A model generated the notes under the pieces. That model saw only the letters and a list, made by a program, of their open reading frames with translations, made no database searches and was not told where the DNA came from. Below, in pieces: positions 26,774 through 35,533 of a DNA stretch of 48,482 nucleotides (position 1 is the stretch's first letter; every line of letters begins with the position of its first letter). The position numbers were made by a program, and so were the translations under genes. Source of the DNA: a bacterium (GTDB lineage Bacteria; Margulisbacteria; Marinamargulisbacteria; GCA-2716485; GCA-002719695); the NCBI GenBank assembly GCA_002716725.1, contig PBBX01000018.1:3787-52268 (forward strand), written 5' to 3'.

Positions 26774-27805
26774 ATGAATTTACTTAAAAAACTTTTTACT
26801 CAGCTACGATGCGATCTAGGTATAGATCTTGGAACAGCCAACACACTTGTTTTTTCGCAAAATGATGGCGTTATTATTCAAGAACCCTCTGTTGTTGCCT
26901 TAGATAAACAAAAAAACTTAGTTCTTGCTGTCGGAAACGAAGCAAAACGTATGATTGGACGTACCCCAGGAAACGTTATTGCAGTAAGACCATTACGAGA
27001 TGGTGTCATTGCCGATTTTGATATTACGGAAACAATGTTGAAATATTTTATTAAAAAAGCACTCCCTAAAAATCGTTGGTTAAAACCACGCATTATTGTA
27101 GGTGTTCCCTCAGGAATTACAGGTGTTGAAAAACGAGCTGTATTAGATGCAACCTATCATGCAGGCGCAAAAGAAGCATACTTAATTGAAGAACCCATGG
27201 CAGCAGCCATTGGAGCAGCATTACCGGTATCCGATCCAGCAGGGTCTATGATTGTTGACATCGGAGGAGGAACAACAGAAGTCGCTGTTATATCTTTAGG
27301 AGGCATCGTATTTTCAAAATCAATCCGAGTCGCTGGAGATGAAATGGACGAAGCTATTATTTCTCATTGCAGAGATAACTATCGTTTATTAATTGGTGAA
27401 CGAACTGCCGAAGAAATAAAAATGAAGCTAGGGTCAGCCTTTGACATTGGCGAAGAAAAAACACTGGATGTTCGAGGAAGAGACTTGGTATCAGGACTTC
27501 CAAAAACATTTACACTAACGCGTTCTGAAATTCGTGAAGCCCTCAAGGATACCATTCGAATTATTTTAGATGGCATTCGTACAACATTAGAAAAAACTCC
27601 CCCTGAATTATCCTCTGATATTATGGACCGTGGAATAACCTTAGCAGGAGGTGGCGCCTTATTATTAGGATTAGATAAACATATTGAAGAAGAAACACAA
27701 ATTAAAGTAACCATTGCACCAAACCCCCTTGAATGTGTTGCAATTGGAACAGGAAGAGCCTTAGAAGAGATCGAAGTTCTCAAAAAAGTACTTATTTCAG
27801 AATAA
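26774..27805 (+). CDS. mreB: Rod shape-determining protein MreB
   Basis: Actin-like filament protein that guides lateral-wall synthesis. It has 343 residues, the family length. Phosphate-1 loop is [14 protein letters not shown], connecting region [14 protein letters not shown], phosphate-2 [19 protein letters not shown], adenosine loop [18 protein letters not shown]. The amphipathic start ([12 protein letters not shown]) fits membrane binding. mreC and mreD, the usual next genes, are not present; a secretion ATPase gene follows directly instead. Preceded by a strong promoter and AGGA. Confidence 0.97.
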   Translation: MNLLKKLFTQLRCDLGIDLGTANTLVFSQNDGVIIQEPSVVALDKQKNLVLAVGNEAKRMIGRTPGNVIAVRPLRDGVIADFDITETMLKYFIKKALPKNRWLKPRIIVGVPSGITGVEKRAVLDATYHAGAKEAYLIEEPMAAAIGAALPVSDPAGSMIVDIGGGTTEVAVISLGGIVFSKSIRVAGDEMDEAIISHCRDNYRLLIGERTAEEIKMKLGSAFDIGEEKTLDVRGRDLVSGLPKTFTLTRSEIREALKDTIRIILDGIRTTLEKTPPELSSDIMDRGITLAGGGALLLGLDKHIEEETQIKVTIAPNPLECVAIGTGRALEEIEVLKKVLISE

Positions 27806-29152
27806 TTGACAGTATACCCAGACTTAAAATGTTTATTACAAGAGAGTAATCTTGTAACTAAAACTTTTCTAAATCAATTGCCATGTAATAGCAATACCCT
27901 ATTATTTAACACCTTAATTGACCATCATATTTTTTCAGAACTCACACTTCATCAAGTATTCAAAAAAAAGTTAGGGCTAAAAATAGCAACCTTAGAATCC
28001 TTAAAAATTGACCCAACCATAACAACAAAAATACCAGAAACACCCTTTTATATACCATTATATGAAACAAGCAATCAGCTTGCTATAGCAATTAGCAATC
28101 CCTATGAAAAATATAACATCATATCTGATAAAGATATTCACGTAACCTTAGTACCAAATCATGAAATTCAAAATTATCAAAACAAAAACACCCCCTCTTT
28201 TTCTGCTGAAACCCTTATTACAAGCGCATATAAAAGCAAGGCATCTGATATACACTGCTACGAACAAGACGATCATTCAGCCATAATTTATTTTAGAATT
28301 AATGGGCATCTAAAATCATTTTCACAAATAAATCCCAATCATTACAAACACCTTAAACAACACCTAAAATTAGAAGCACACTTAGATCTTAGCTTATATC
28401 AAAAACCACAAGAAGGTCACATTAAATGGACATTAACAAACATATCTATACATACGAGATTATCCATTATCCCAACACTTTATGGAGAAGATATTGCCTG
28501 TCGACTCTTTAACCAAACCCATACATATGAAACATTTACAGATTTAGGGATACCCAATCAAAACCAAACCCTTTTAAAACAAATTTGTAACACCCAAAAC
28601 GGCCTTATCTTAGTAACCGGTCCCACAGGCTCTGGAAAAACAACAACCTTATATACCATACTTCGTTACTTACAAATACAAAAAAAACAAAATATAATCA
28701 CATTAGAAGATCCTATCGAAAAAGAACTATATGGTATTAGACAAACCACCATTAAACCAGACAAAGGCTTTAATTTTGCATCAGGCCTTAAAGCTATATT
28801 AAGACAAGATCCTGATAGTATTATGATAGGAGAAATTAGAGACTCTGAAACAGCTCATATTGCATTAGAAGCAGCTTATACAGGCCATTTAGTATTATCC
28901 TCCCTTCATACCCACGATATTAAATCAACATTACTTAGATTAAAGCAATTTAACTGTGACGAATTTTTAACAAACTATGCTTTACGAGGTATTATCGCCC
29001 AAAAACTAATCAACCCTTCCCAATCATATGAAACCCCTCGTTATTTAGATCAAGAAATCTTAGCAATTAAACAGCCTATAAAAGAACGGCTTAAATCATT
29101 AACTGATCTTAGTAAACTAGGTCATTACATCCCCTTTAACATTAATTGCTAA
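27806..29152 (+). CDS. GspE/PilB-type secretion ATPase lacking the zinc motif
   Basis: Hexameric ATPase powering type II secretion or type IV pilus assembly. The 448 residues comprise a short N-terminal domain (1-130) and a CTE domain with ASDIHCYEQ (about 147). Walker A is GPTGSGKTTTLY (about 272), the Asp box LEDPIEKELYGIRQT, Walker B IMIGEIRDSETA (about 337) and the His box SSLHTHD. GspE and PilB usually carry a CxxC...CxxC zinc finger after RGIIAQKL; here that position reads INPSQSYETPRYLD with no cysteines, and the C-terminus is short. The start is a TTG immediately after the mreB stop, with no closer ATG. No other secretion gene is adjacent. Confidence 0.85.
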   Translation: MTVYPDLKCLLQESNLVTKTFLNQLPCNSNTLLFNTLIDHHIFSELTLHQVFKKKLGLKIATLESLKIDPTITTKIPETPFYIPLYETSNQLAIAISNPYEKYNIISDKDIHVTLVPNHEIQNYQNKNTPSFSAETLITSAYKSKASDIHCYEQDDHSAIIYFRINGHLKSFSQINPNHYKHLKQHLKLEAHLDLSLYQKPQEGHIKWTLTNISIHTRLSIIPTLYGEDIACRLFNQTHTYETFTDLGIPNQNQTLLKQICNTQNGLILVTGPTGSGKTTTLYTILRYLQIQKKQNIITLEDPIEKELYGIRQTTIKPDKGFNFASGLKAILRQDPDSIMIGEIRDSETAHIALEAAYTGHLVLSSLHTHDIKSTLLRLKQFNCDEFLTNYALRGIIAQKLINPSQSYETPRYLDQEILAIKQPIKERLKSLTDLSKLGHYIPFNINC

Positions 29153-29309
29153 CATACAAGAAAAAAAACTGCCCTATGAACCATGTAATATATATTTATA
29201 ACTAATCATAATCCTATGATAAACGATAAAAACTACAAAAAAAGAAAAAAAAACAAACTAAAACAAACAAAACAATGCTAACTAAATAGAAATTTAATGA
29301 ATCACAATT

Positions 29310-29502
29310 AACCAATCTATTTCCATTCGTTACAGGAAGCCTTCTATGGAACTGGAAAAAACCAGCTTCTTTTACGCTACCATCTATGTCCCTAATCTAG
29401 GGAAAATGAATATCTTTTTTAGTGATTATTGTGTAAGCTAATCTAAACAGGTAATTTCCTCTAGATAGTTATTTAAAACACCGACGCCCGGTGTTTTTTT
29501 TT
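29310..29502 (+). ncRNA. Possible structured RNA or attenuator leader ending in a strong terminator
   Basis: This gene-free stretch contains short self-complementary elements: CTGG-AAAAAA-CCAG (about 29353-29366), CCCTA-ATC-TAGGG (about 29390-29402), and flanking GAAG/CTTC arms. It ends in the intrinsic terminator at 29475-29502. It has no ORF of note. Its composition is less AT-rich than its flanks. I do not recognise 6S, tmRNA, SRP, RNase P or a known riboswitch. It could be an independent sRNA or the leader of the decayed gene that follows, whose AAGGAG lies 55 nt downstream of the terminator. Residues 29153-29309 hold nothing I recognise. Confidence 0.35.
29475..29502 (+). terminator. Intrinsic terminator
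   Basis: Stem ACACCG (29478-29483) pairs with CGGTGT (29489-29494) around a five-base loop, with A-T extension on both sides, followed by nine T residues. It is the clearest rho-independent terminator in the window and reads on the plus strand. Confidence 0.88.
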
Positions 29503-29567
29503 ATCACAGTAAAAAAAATAAATTAAATCATCTTTTTAAAAATAATTAGATGAAAGGAGACCTTAAA

Positions 29568-30014
29568 ATGACAGTGCCCCAATACCTCCTGCAGCAGCAC
29601 CGACATCACTAACATCAAAAATATCATTACCATCAGGATTATCAAAAACAACAATAGCGGAGTCCAGAGATTTAAAAATAAAAACTACTGATAAACAGTT
29701 ATCGTGGGCTTCTAATTCCAATTTCTTAATTACCTTGATAAAAATAGCTCTAAATTGGAAGATCAAAACCGATTAAAACTTCTTCAAGGAATCAATACTA
29801 TTAATCCAAAGACGTTACATATGTTTTATAAATCTCTATTAGATCCTTGCGATAGATTAGAACTTGAAACAATTGAAGGGTTATCCCTCTCTTTATTAGC
29901 CCTTCTATAGAAAGGATAGATTTTCAAACCCAAGTAGATGAAAGTGCAGTGAGTCAATTACCCCCATCCGTAGTAACAATAAATGGACAACCACGAAGTC
30001 AACTTTCAGAATGA
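29568..30014 (+). pseudogene. Frameshifted relic of an unknown protein gene
   Basis: A good ribosome binding site (AAAGGAGA) precedes ATG 29568, but that frame stops after 14 codons. Coding-like sequence then continues through three frames. Frame A (29567-29776) contains SGLSKTTIAESRDLKIKTTD. Frame B (29716-29910) contains SSKLEDQNRLKLLQGINTIN and LLDPCDRLELETIEGL. Frame C (29877-30014) contains PSIERIDFQTQVDESAVSQL and ends at TGA. Reading across the shifts gives one continuous protein of about 145 residues of unknown family. From 30015 to the recQ start there is only a purine-rich tract (30068-30090) and a 29-codon basic ORF at 30058, which I would not call a gene. Confidence 0.6.
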
Positions 30015-30167
30015 TTGTTGGAATATTAGTATTTTGATGGTTTATAAGCGATCGTTTATGACACATCAAAGGAAGAGGAGGAGGAGGGGGGTATACAAAG
30101 ATTGTTGCAAGATTAGTGAAAAATATATGGAAGCAAAGAAATGATAGTGAAAATTATAAAATTAATA

Positions 30168-30173
30168 TACGAT
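30168..30173 (+). promoter_or_regulatory. Possible -10 box of recQ (leaderless)
   Basis: TACGAT ends seven bases before the recQ ATG, the same spacing as at lepB, the GlmU-like gene and truB. It lacks the upstream TG, so it is the weakest member of the set. There is no Shine-Dalgarno site. Confidence 0.35.
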
Positions 30174-30180
30174 TAAAATC

Positions 30181-31959
30181 ATGCCAGAATCTATTCTACA
30201 AACTGTTTTTGGATACAGCACATTTCGTCCTTTACAACATGATATTATAAATCATACGTTAACCAATCAGGATAGCCTTATCTTAATGCCAACAGGTGGT
30301 GGAAAATCCTTATGTTACCAAATACCTGCCTTAGCATCACATGGTTGTACAGTTGTTATCTCGCCATTAATTAGTTTAATGCACGATCAAGTCTTAAATT
30401 TACAGCAATTAGGTATCAAAGCCAGGGTATATAATTCATCACTTTCCCAATACGAGCGACATGAAGTTATCAAGCAATTTCATGAAGGAGAATTATCACT
30501 GCTGTATCTATCGCCAGAACAATTAATAATGGATGGATTTTTAGAGTCATTAACACAAACCTCTATCAATTTATTTGCTATTGATGAAGCACATTGTATT
30601 TCAGAATGGGGACATGATTTTCGTCCTAGCTATCGTGAACTCAATAAAATAAAACCCATGTTTCCGCACATCCCTATCATGGCTTTAACAGCAACAGCAA
30701 CGCAGCAAGTAATACGGGACATTAAACAGCAATTAAACATCCCCCAAGCAACCTGTTTTCAAGGAAGCTTTGATCGTCCTAACTTATTTTATGAAATAAG
30801 ACCCAAACAAGATACCTATAAACAAATACGTCATGAAATAAAACAACGTCCCAATCAATCCGGCATCATTTATTGCCAATCCCGTAAAACTGTTGACTCT
30901 GTCACAACAAAGCTAACCAAAGATGGTATCAATGCCAAAGCCTATCACGCAGGCTTATCAACCCAAACTAGAGAACAAAATCAAACTGACTTTAAACATG
31001 ACCAAACCACCATTATTGTAGCTACCATAGCCTTTGGAATGGGCATTGATAAACCCGACATTCGTTTTGTTATCCATTATGATTTGCCCAAAACTATCGA
31101 AAATTATTATCAAGAAACGGGGCGTGCAGGAAGAGATGGCTTAGCAAGTCAATGTATTTTATTTTATTCATATGCAGATACCCAAAAGTATGAAAACTTT
31201 ATTAAACACCTTAGCAACAAAAATGAACAAAAAAATGCATTGACCAAATTACAACAAATGACTGACTTTGCGTTTAAACCTCTCTGCCGACGCAAACAAT
31301 TACTAACCTATTTTGACGAAAAAACATCATTTACGAATTGTCAAACCTGTGATGTATGCGTAAACCCTCCTGAACAATGGGATGCATCTGTGATTAGTCA
31401 AAAAATTTTATCGTGTATTTATCGTGTTCAAGAGCGATTTGGCGCCATGATGATTACAGATATCCTAAAAGGAAACAAAAACCCACGTATTCAACAATGG
31501 AATCTAGATAAATTAAGTGTTTATAATATCGAACAAGACTTATCCAATAGCCAAATCAGAGATGTCATTCATTATTTAACCTTTATAGAAGCTATCAAAA
31601 TAAAAGGGGATACATACCCGACATTAACATTAACAGAAAAAGCACGACCCATTCTTAAAGGCCATCAACCCATTCATGTGCCCATCTATCATTATAAAAA
31701 AACAAAAAAGAAAAAACCAAACGCAGATCTATCCAATACAAACCCTGACTTATTTGAAGCATTAAGACAAACCCGTCTTCACTTAGCAAAAGAAAAACAA
31801 GTACCTCCATTTATGATTTTTAGTGATAAAACATTACTTGATATGTCAAATAAAAAACCACAAAACTATGATGATTTTCTTGATATTCACGGAGTAGGCA
31901 TCAAAAAAGCAGATTCGTTTGCAAAAGCCTTTTTAAATACAATAAAAATAAATGGCTAA
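30181..31959 (+). CDS. recQ: ATP-dependent DNA helicase RecQ
   Basis: 3'-5' superfamily 2 helicase for recombination and fork repair. At 592 residues it has complete architecture. Helicase core shows LMPTGGGKSLCYQIPAL (motif I, about 37), DEAHCISEWGHDFRPSYREL (II and aromatic loop), ALTATATQQV (III), ATIAFGMGIDKPDIRFVIHY (V) and QETGRAGRDG (VI). The zinc domain is CRRKQLLTYF with CQTCDVC. A winged-helix (RQC) segment follows, then an HRDC domain in the last 80 residues (LFEALRQTRLHLAKEKQ, HGVGIKKADSFAKAF). It stands alone between the relic region and a small ORF. Confidence 0.97.
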   Translation: MPESILQTVFGYSTFRPLQHDIINHTLTNQDSLILMPTGGGKSLCYQIPALASHGCTVVISPLISLMHDQVLNLQQLGIKARVYNSSLSQYERHEVIKQFHEGELSLLYLSPEQLIMDGFLESLTQTSINLFAIDEAHCISEWGHDFRPSYRELNKIKPMFPHIPIMALTATATQQVIRDIKQQLNIPQATCFQGSFDRPNLFYEIRPKQDTYKQIRHEIKQRPNQSGIIYCQSRKTVDSVTTKLTKDGINAKAYHAGLSTQTREQNQTDFKHDQTTIIVATIAFGMGIDKPDIRFVIHYDLPKTIENYYQETGRAGRDGLASQCILFYSYADTQKYENFIKHLSNKNEQKNALTKLQQMTDFAFKPLCRRKQLLTYFDEKTSFTNCQTCDVCVNPPEQWDASVISQKILSCIYRVQERFGAMMITDILKGNKNPRIQQWNLDKLSVYNIEQDLSNSQIRDVIHYLTFIEAIKIKGDTYPTLTLTEKARPILKGHQPIHVPIYHYKKTKKKKPNADLSNTNPDLFEALRQTRLHLAKEKQVPPFMIFSDKTLLDMSNKKPQNYDDFLDIHGVGIKKADSFAKAFLNTIKING

Positions 31960-31999
31960 CCAACATTAACACACATCCCTTTAGCAGGTCTTAGTAATC

Positions 32000-32008
32000 T
32001 GCTAAGAT
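32000..32008 (+). promoter_or_regulatory. Extended -10 promoter of a small membrane protein (leaderless)
   Basis: TGC-TAAGAT is followed by six bases and the ATG at 32015, so transcription is predicted to start at or next to the start codon. The repetition of this geometry helps the case that the small ORF is real. Confidence 0.5.
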
Positions 32009-32014
32009 AATTCC

Positions 32015-32215
32015 ATGGACATGCCAATATCAACGAATTCCTTACTATTTAATGATTTATTTATAAGAAGTTTATTACTTATCCCCTTAGCATTATCCAT
32101 TTATGTATTATTAACGGTTTATAAACAACATGATAACAAATTCAAAAACGTTAGTTTAATTAAAGATAATAAAAAAGCAGATCAAGAACCCGAAGATACG
32201 CTTGCTAATTGCTGA
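32015..32215 (+). CDS. Small single-pass membrane protein
   Basis: A 66-residue ORF with one hydrophobic helix (about 17-37, FIRSLLLIPLALSIYVLLTVY) and a charged C-terminal tail rich in Lys, Asp and Glu. I do not recognise it. An extended -10 box lies 6 nt upstream of the ATG. Its last 34 bases overlap the convergent unknown gene on the other strand, which weakens the call slightly. A second in-frame ATG is two codons in. Confidence 0.5.
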   Translation: MDMPISTNSLLFNDLFIRSLLLIPLALSIYVLLTVYKQHDNKFKNVSLIKDNKKADQEPEDTLANC

Positions 32216-33783
32216 CTTAAGCGTGTGATCATTATCTCGCATTCCTTAATTAATTGCGTTTCAATATGATCTGGATGAGAAAGCGCTAATAATCGTTCTA
32301 AATGCTGTCTATAAATAGATAAACGTTGCTCTAATTGATAAATTAATTTTTTTACCGTTACATGCAAATCATATAATTCACCATAAATATCATTATGTTC
32401 AGGAAAGTGTTCACTTGCTTGTATAATCACATCATGCAAATCTCGAGCTAAGCCATCTAACCCTGTTTTATGAAGCGATAGTAATACGTTAGAATGACGT
32501 TCATATGACTGTGAAACATCCTGATACAATATACCAATACTATGAACCATGTTTCCTAATAAATCGGAATACCCAATGGATTCAAATAAACCATTTTTTT
32601 GATACTCTAATGCTAAATGAAATTGTTTCATAGCATGTAAGCGTTTTTCTAAAGAATCAAAATCAAACACAGTTTCATCTACTATACCATCATGCCCATT
32701 AATAAAATGAACCAATCGTTCTAAATGTTGATGTAACGGTAACGTTTCAGCAACCATATCATCAAATAAATCAAGTAAATCATCCGTTTTATCAACTAAT
32801 AATTGAATCAAATTCTGAATTTTTTTATCAAAAAAGACAAGATCTTGATTAGATGATTTAACACTATCCTTATCAAAAGAATCCAATTTTACAATGAGTA
32901 AACTATCAACCGATTCACGGGTTAAAGGATGCATGCCATTCATAGCTAAAATTTGTTCAGCAGCTAAAACACTAAAACAATAGTGTTTTTGTGGATGTTC
33001 AAATAAATCATGAATCGAATCGATACGCTGAGAATCATACAAAATAGCCATTTCTGTTCCCTTGGGACACTCTGTAAACATAACAGGGCATTCTAAATAA
33101 ACAGCATCCTCTTGATTATAGTGAAACAACGAATCAACAATAAAGGCTCTAATATTAGATAAATTTACCGATCCATCTTGATTAATATGAAGATCGCTAG
33201 AAGATGTTGAAAGCTCTGGAGTTACGTGAGGATTAATCGTTAAAAAATTAATAACATGATCGCTTGAGTCTAGAGGCATTGAAAGGTGAGATGAAACCGA
33301 AAAACAATCATTTTCCAAATCCTGTGTATTATCTTTAAACGCATGTCGTTGAGCAATGACCTCAGAATGCTGTTGTATTAAATGTAATGCTCCTTTTAAG
33401 GATAACAATAAATCTTGAAATGATTCATTTCCAATAGTATGAATCTGATGATAACATTGCTTAACAGCACCTAGTAATGGTAACGCTTGATAAGATTTTA
33501 TATGGCTTTTTTTAATATGAGACACGTTAGTTTGCAGTAATAACAACCAACCAAGATCATCAAAACAGTAGTCAAAAACATGAAATTGAACCATTAATTG
33601 ATCATATAAATCTTGAACAGATTGGCTTGATTCAAATGCTTGAGAACTTTTTGAAAAACATCGTAATCGCTGAGCAAATGCCTGAATAAATGTTCGAGCA
33701 TCATTTAAATCTTGAGTTACAACGTGTTGCTGCCTATTAAACTGCGACATATCATTCATAATTGGTTCAATTGGAAATGTCAT
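32182..33783 (-). CDS. Large helical protein of unknown function with a possible U-box-like segment
   Basis: Unrecognised 533-residue cytoplasmic protein, mostly alpha-helical and rich in Gln, His, Asp and Leu. The two helical regions (about 1-150 and 320-525, probably coiled coil) flank a compact middle domain. The middle domain (about 224-295) reads AVYLECPVMFTECPKG, then a Leu-rich helix, then AMNGMHPLTRESVDSLL. The CPVM...HPLTRE spacing recalls U-box domains but the similarity is by eye only. AAGGA lies 6 nt before the ATG. It follows the 120-residue gene by 11 nt, forming a two-gene operon. Confidence 0.7.
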   Translation of the reverse strand: MTFPIEPIMNDMSQFNRQQHVVTQDLNDARTFIQAFAQRLRCFSKSSQAFESSQSVQDLYDQLMVQFHVFDYCFDDLGWLLLLQTNVSHIKKSHIKSYQALPLLGAVKQCYHQIHTIGNESFQDLLLSLKGALHLIQQHSEVIAQRHAFKDNTQDLENDCFSVSSHLSMPLDSSDHVINFLTINPHVTPELSTSSSDLHINQDGSVNLSNIRAFIVDSLFHYNQEDAVYLECPVMFTECPKGTEMAILYDSQRIDSIHDLFEHPQKHYCFSVLAAEQILAMNGMHPLTRESVDSLLIVKLDSFDKDSVKSSNQDLVFFDKKIQNLIQLLVDKTDDLLDLFDDMVAETLPLHQHLERLVHFINGHDGIVDETVFDFDSLEKRLHAMKQFHLALEYQKNGLFESIGYSDLLGNMVHSIGILYQDVSQSYERHSNVLLSLHKTGLDGLARDLHDVIIQASEHFPEHNDIYGELYDLHVTVKKLIYQLEQRLSIYRQHLERLLALSHPDHIETQLIKECEIMITRLSQQLASVSSGS

Positions 33784-33794
33784 AATGTTCCTTT

Positions 33795-34157
33795 TTATTG
33801 TTGATAAACATGGGCCTCTTTGTTTGAGACATCCTCTAAAGCACGTTGGAAATATGTGTTAATAAGTACAATTTGATCTAAACTATGAATATCTCCATTT
33901 TTTTTCAAAATACCTATTTTTAAATCCAAAGAAAACTCTTGTTTTGTATAATGTGATTGCAATAACACGTTTAATTCATGTTCAGAAACCGTTAAGGTAT
34001 AGGTTTGATCTTTTAAAAACCCTTGATTGGTAATAACAACAGCCGTAACCCCAGGATTGACCCATAAAAGCACACAATCTCGTAATTGTTTTAAATCATA
34101 TAAAACGGTTTTAAACTCACGAACACCTTTTTTAACCGATGCTAAATAATTTGACAT
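33795..34157 (-). CDS. Uncharacterised small protein, operon partner of the 533-residue protein
   Basis: 120 residues, no signal peptide or membrane helix. The N-terminal third is helical (KKGVREFKTVLYDLKQLRDC), followed by beta-like segments (VLLWVNPGVTAVVITNQGF, QTYTLTVSEHELNVLL). The fold could be a small chaperone or adaptor, but no family is recognised. AGGAG lies 7 nt before the ATG. It is the first gene of a minus-strand pair, divergent from the DUF1338 gene. The 234-bp gap between them holds TATAAT at 34248-34253 and a 29-codon ORF at 34252-34341 that I do not trust. Confidence 0.7.
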   Translation of the reverse strand: MSNYLASVKKGVREFKTVLYDLKQLRDCVLLWVNPGVTAVVITNQGFLKDQTYTLTVSEHELNVLLQSHYTKQEFSLDLKIGILKKNGDIHSLDQIVLINTYFQRALEDVSNKEAHVYQQ

Positions 34158-34391
34158 AATAATCTCCTAAAATAAATTAAAGAATTCCCTCAAAATATAA
34201 CCTTCATTTAAACTGTCGGAAATCCAACACACATAAACGGATAATTATATAATGAGTAACACTATGAAAATGCCACGAATTAACAATACAAAAACATCGA
34301 AGTTTATTGATATATTAAATGTTCTATATCACTTTTTTTAATGATACAAAACATTAAAATCTGGGTATTGTATTAAAAGGGTACAATTAAC

Positions 34392-35276
34392 ATGACAAAA
34401 ATAAATAAATCATATCATAATGCATTACAAATCATGCTAAATGGATTAATGACCCGTTACAAACAACGAGTTCCTGATGTTGATACAATTATTAATGCGA
34501 TGATTCAACATAATATAATAAGCAATGAACATGATATTATTAATGATCATATTGCATTTCGAACCTTTGGACTTCCCCATTTAGGCATACAATCCTTAGA
34601 AAAAATAATGTTAGCTTATGGCTATAGCAAAAAAGATTTCTATCGTTTTGAAACCAAAAAATTAACAGCCTATTGGTATTCTCCACCAAGCAATATACCT
34701 AACTTACCACGATTATTTATTAGTCAGTGTGAAATAAATCAATTATCTAAAAAAACACAAGCTATCATCAACCACTATACCCAACATATTACAAAAGACC
34801 CGGTTGATACATTAGATTTAAAGGATGGAAATGCTGTTGATACCTTTTTACATACCCCTTTATGGCAAATCCCTACATGGGAAGACTACGAATATGTCTT
34901 ACACGAAAGTGAATATGCCGCATGGGTATTATATAACCGTTATTACCTAAATCACTTTACTATCACCATTCAAACATTAAAAAAAGGATATAACACCATT
35001 GAATTATTTAACCATTTTTTAGAATCAATCGGTATAAAACTAAATGCAGCAGGAGGAAAAATAAAATGTAGCAACGATAAAAAACTAATTCAAAGTTCAA
35101 CTGTTGCTAAAACACTTACAAGCAAATTTCCTCATAAAAATGGAAAAGAACAGTATCACGATATTGCCGGAAGTTACGTTGAATTTGCCGAACGAATAGA
35201 TAATCGTGATGGTTTTGAAGTAGGCAATGCCGATAAAATTTTCGAAAGCACCTTTACAAGTGAAATAAACAAATAA
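34392..35276 (+). CDS. DUF1338 / 2-oxoadipate dioxygenase-like protein
   Basis: Belongs to the family of 2-oxoadipate dioxygenase/decarboxylase (HglS, formerly DUF1338), Fe(II) enzymes with a vicinal-oxygen-chelate-like fold that convert 2-oxoadipate to 2-hydroxyglutarate in lysine breakdown. The 294 residues show the metal triad pattern: His53 in NDHIAFRTFGLP, His188 in RYYLNHFTITI and Glu264 in GSYVEFAERI, followed by GFEVGNADKIFEST. No other lysine-degradation gene is nearby, so the physiological substrate is open. TACAAT sits 4 nt before the ATG and AAAGGG 10 nt before it; either a leaderless or a weak SD start is possible. Confidence 0.85.
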   Translation: MTKINKSYHNALQIMLNGLMTRYKQRVPDVDTIINAMIQHNIISNEHDIINDHIAFRTFGLPHLGIQSLEKIMLAYGYSKKDFYRFETKKLTAYWYSPPSNIPNLPRLFISQCEINQLSKKTQAIINHYTQHITKDPVDTLDLKDGNAVDTFLHTPLWQIPTWEDYEYVLHESEYAAWVLYNRYYLNHFTITIQTLKKGYNTIELFNHFLESIGIKLNAAGGKIKCSNDKKLIQSSTVAKTLTSKFPHKNGKEQYHDIAGSYVEFAERIDNRDGFEVGNADKIFESTFTSEINK

Positions 35277-35533
35277 ACTGACACTATAACCGTTCATCAT
35301 AAAACACTACCTTTTTTACTTAATATTTTTTAAAATAAATTAAAACTTTTTGTCTCTAAAACCCAAGAACTAGATAAAAACAAACAAAATGAAGCAATTT
35401 ATATAAAAAAAACCGTAGGAGGCATTAAAATAACTAGACTATATCCAAAAGGGCATATATCAACAAAAAAAGTGGCACCCGCTGATAATATTAAAGAAGA
35501 AGCCACTAAGAAAAAAGAACTTATGAAAAAGAA

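Noticed and set aside
27379-27783. 134-codon minus-strand ORF inside mreB
   Set aside because: Shadow of mreB, Ser/Val-rich as expected of antisense to this codon use.
29310-29502. 6S RNA, tmRNA, SRP RNA or RNase P RNA at the structured region
   Set aside because: None of the conserved cores of these RNAs can be found in it.
29563-29766. 67-codon minus-strand ORF in the relic region
   Set aside because: No ribosome binding site and no protein-like composition; the plus-strand frames at the same place fit a decayed gene better.
30058-30147. Small basic ORF (MTHQRKRRRRGVY...)
   Set aside because: It arises from a purine-rich low-complexity tract, lacks a ribosome binding site and is only about 29 codons.
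34252-34341. 29-codon ORF in the divergent gap before the DUF1338 gene
   Set aside because: Its ATG is part of a TATAAT box and no ribosome binding site is seen.
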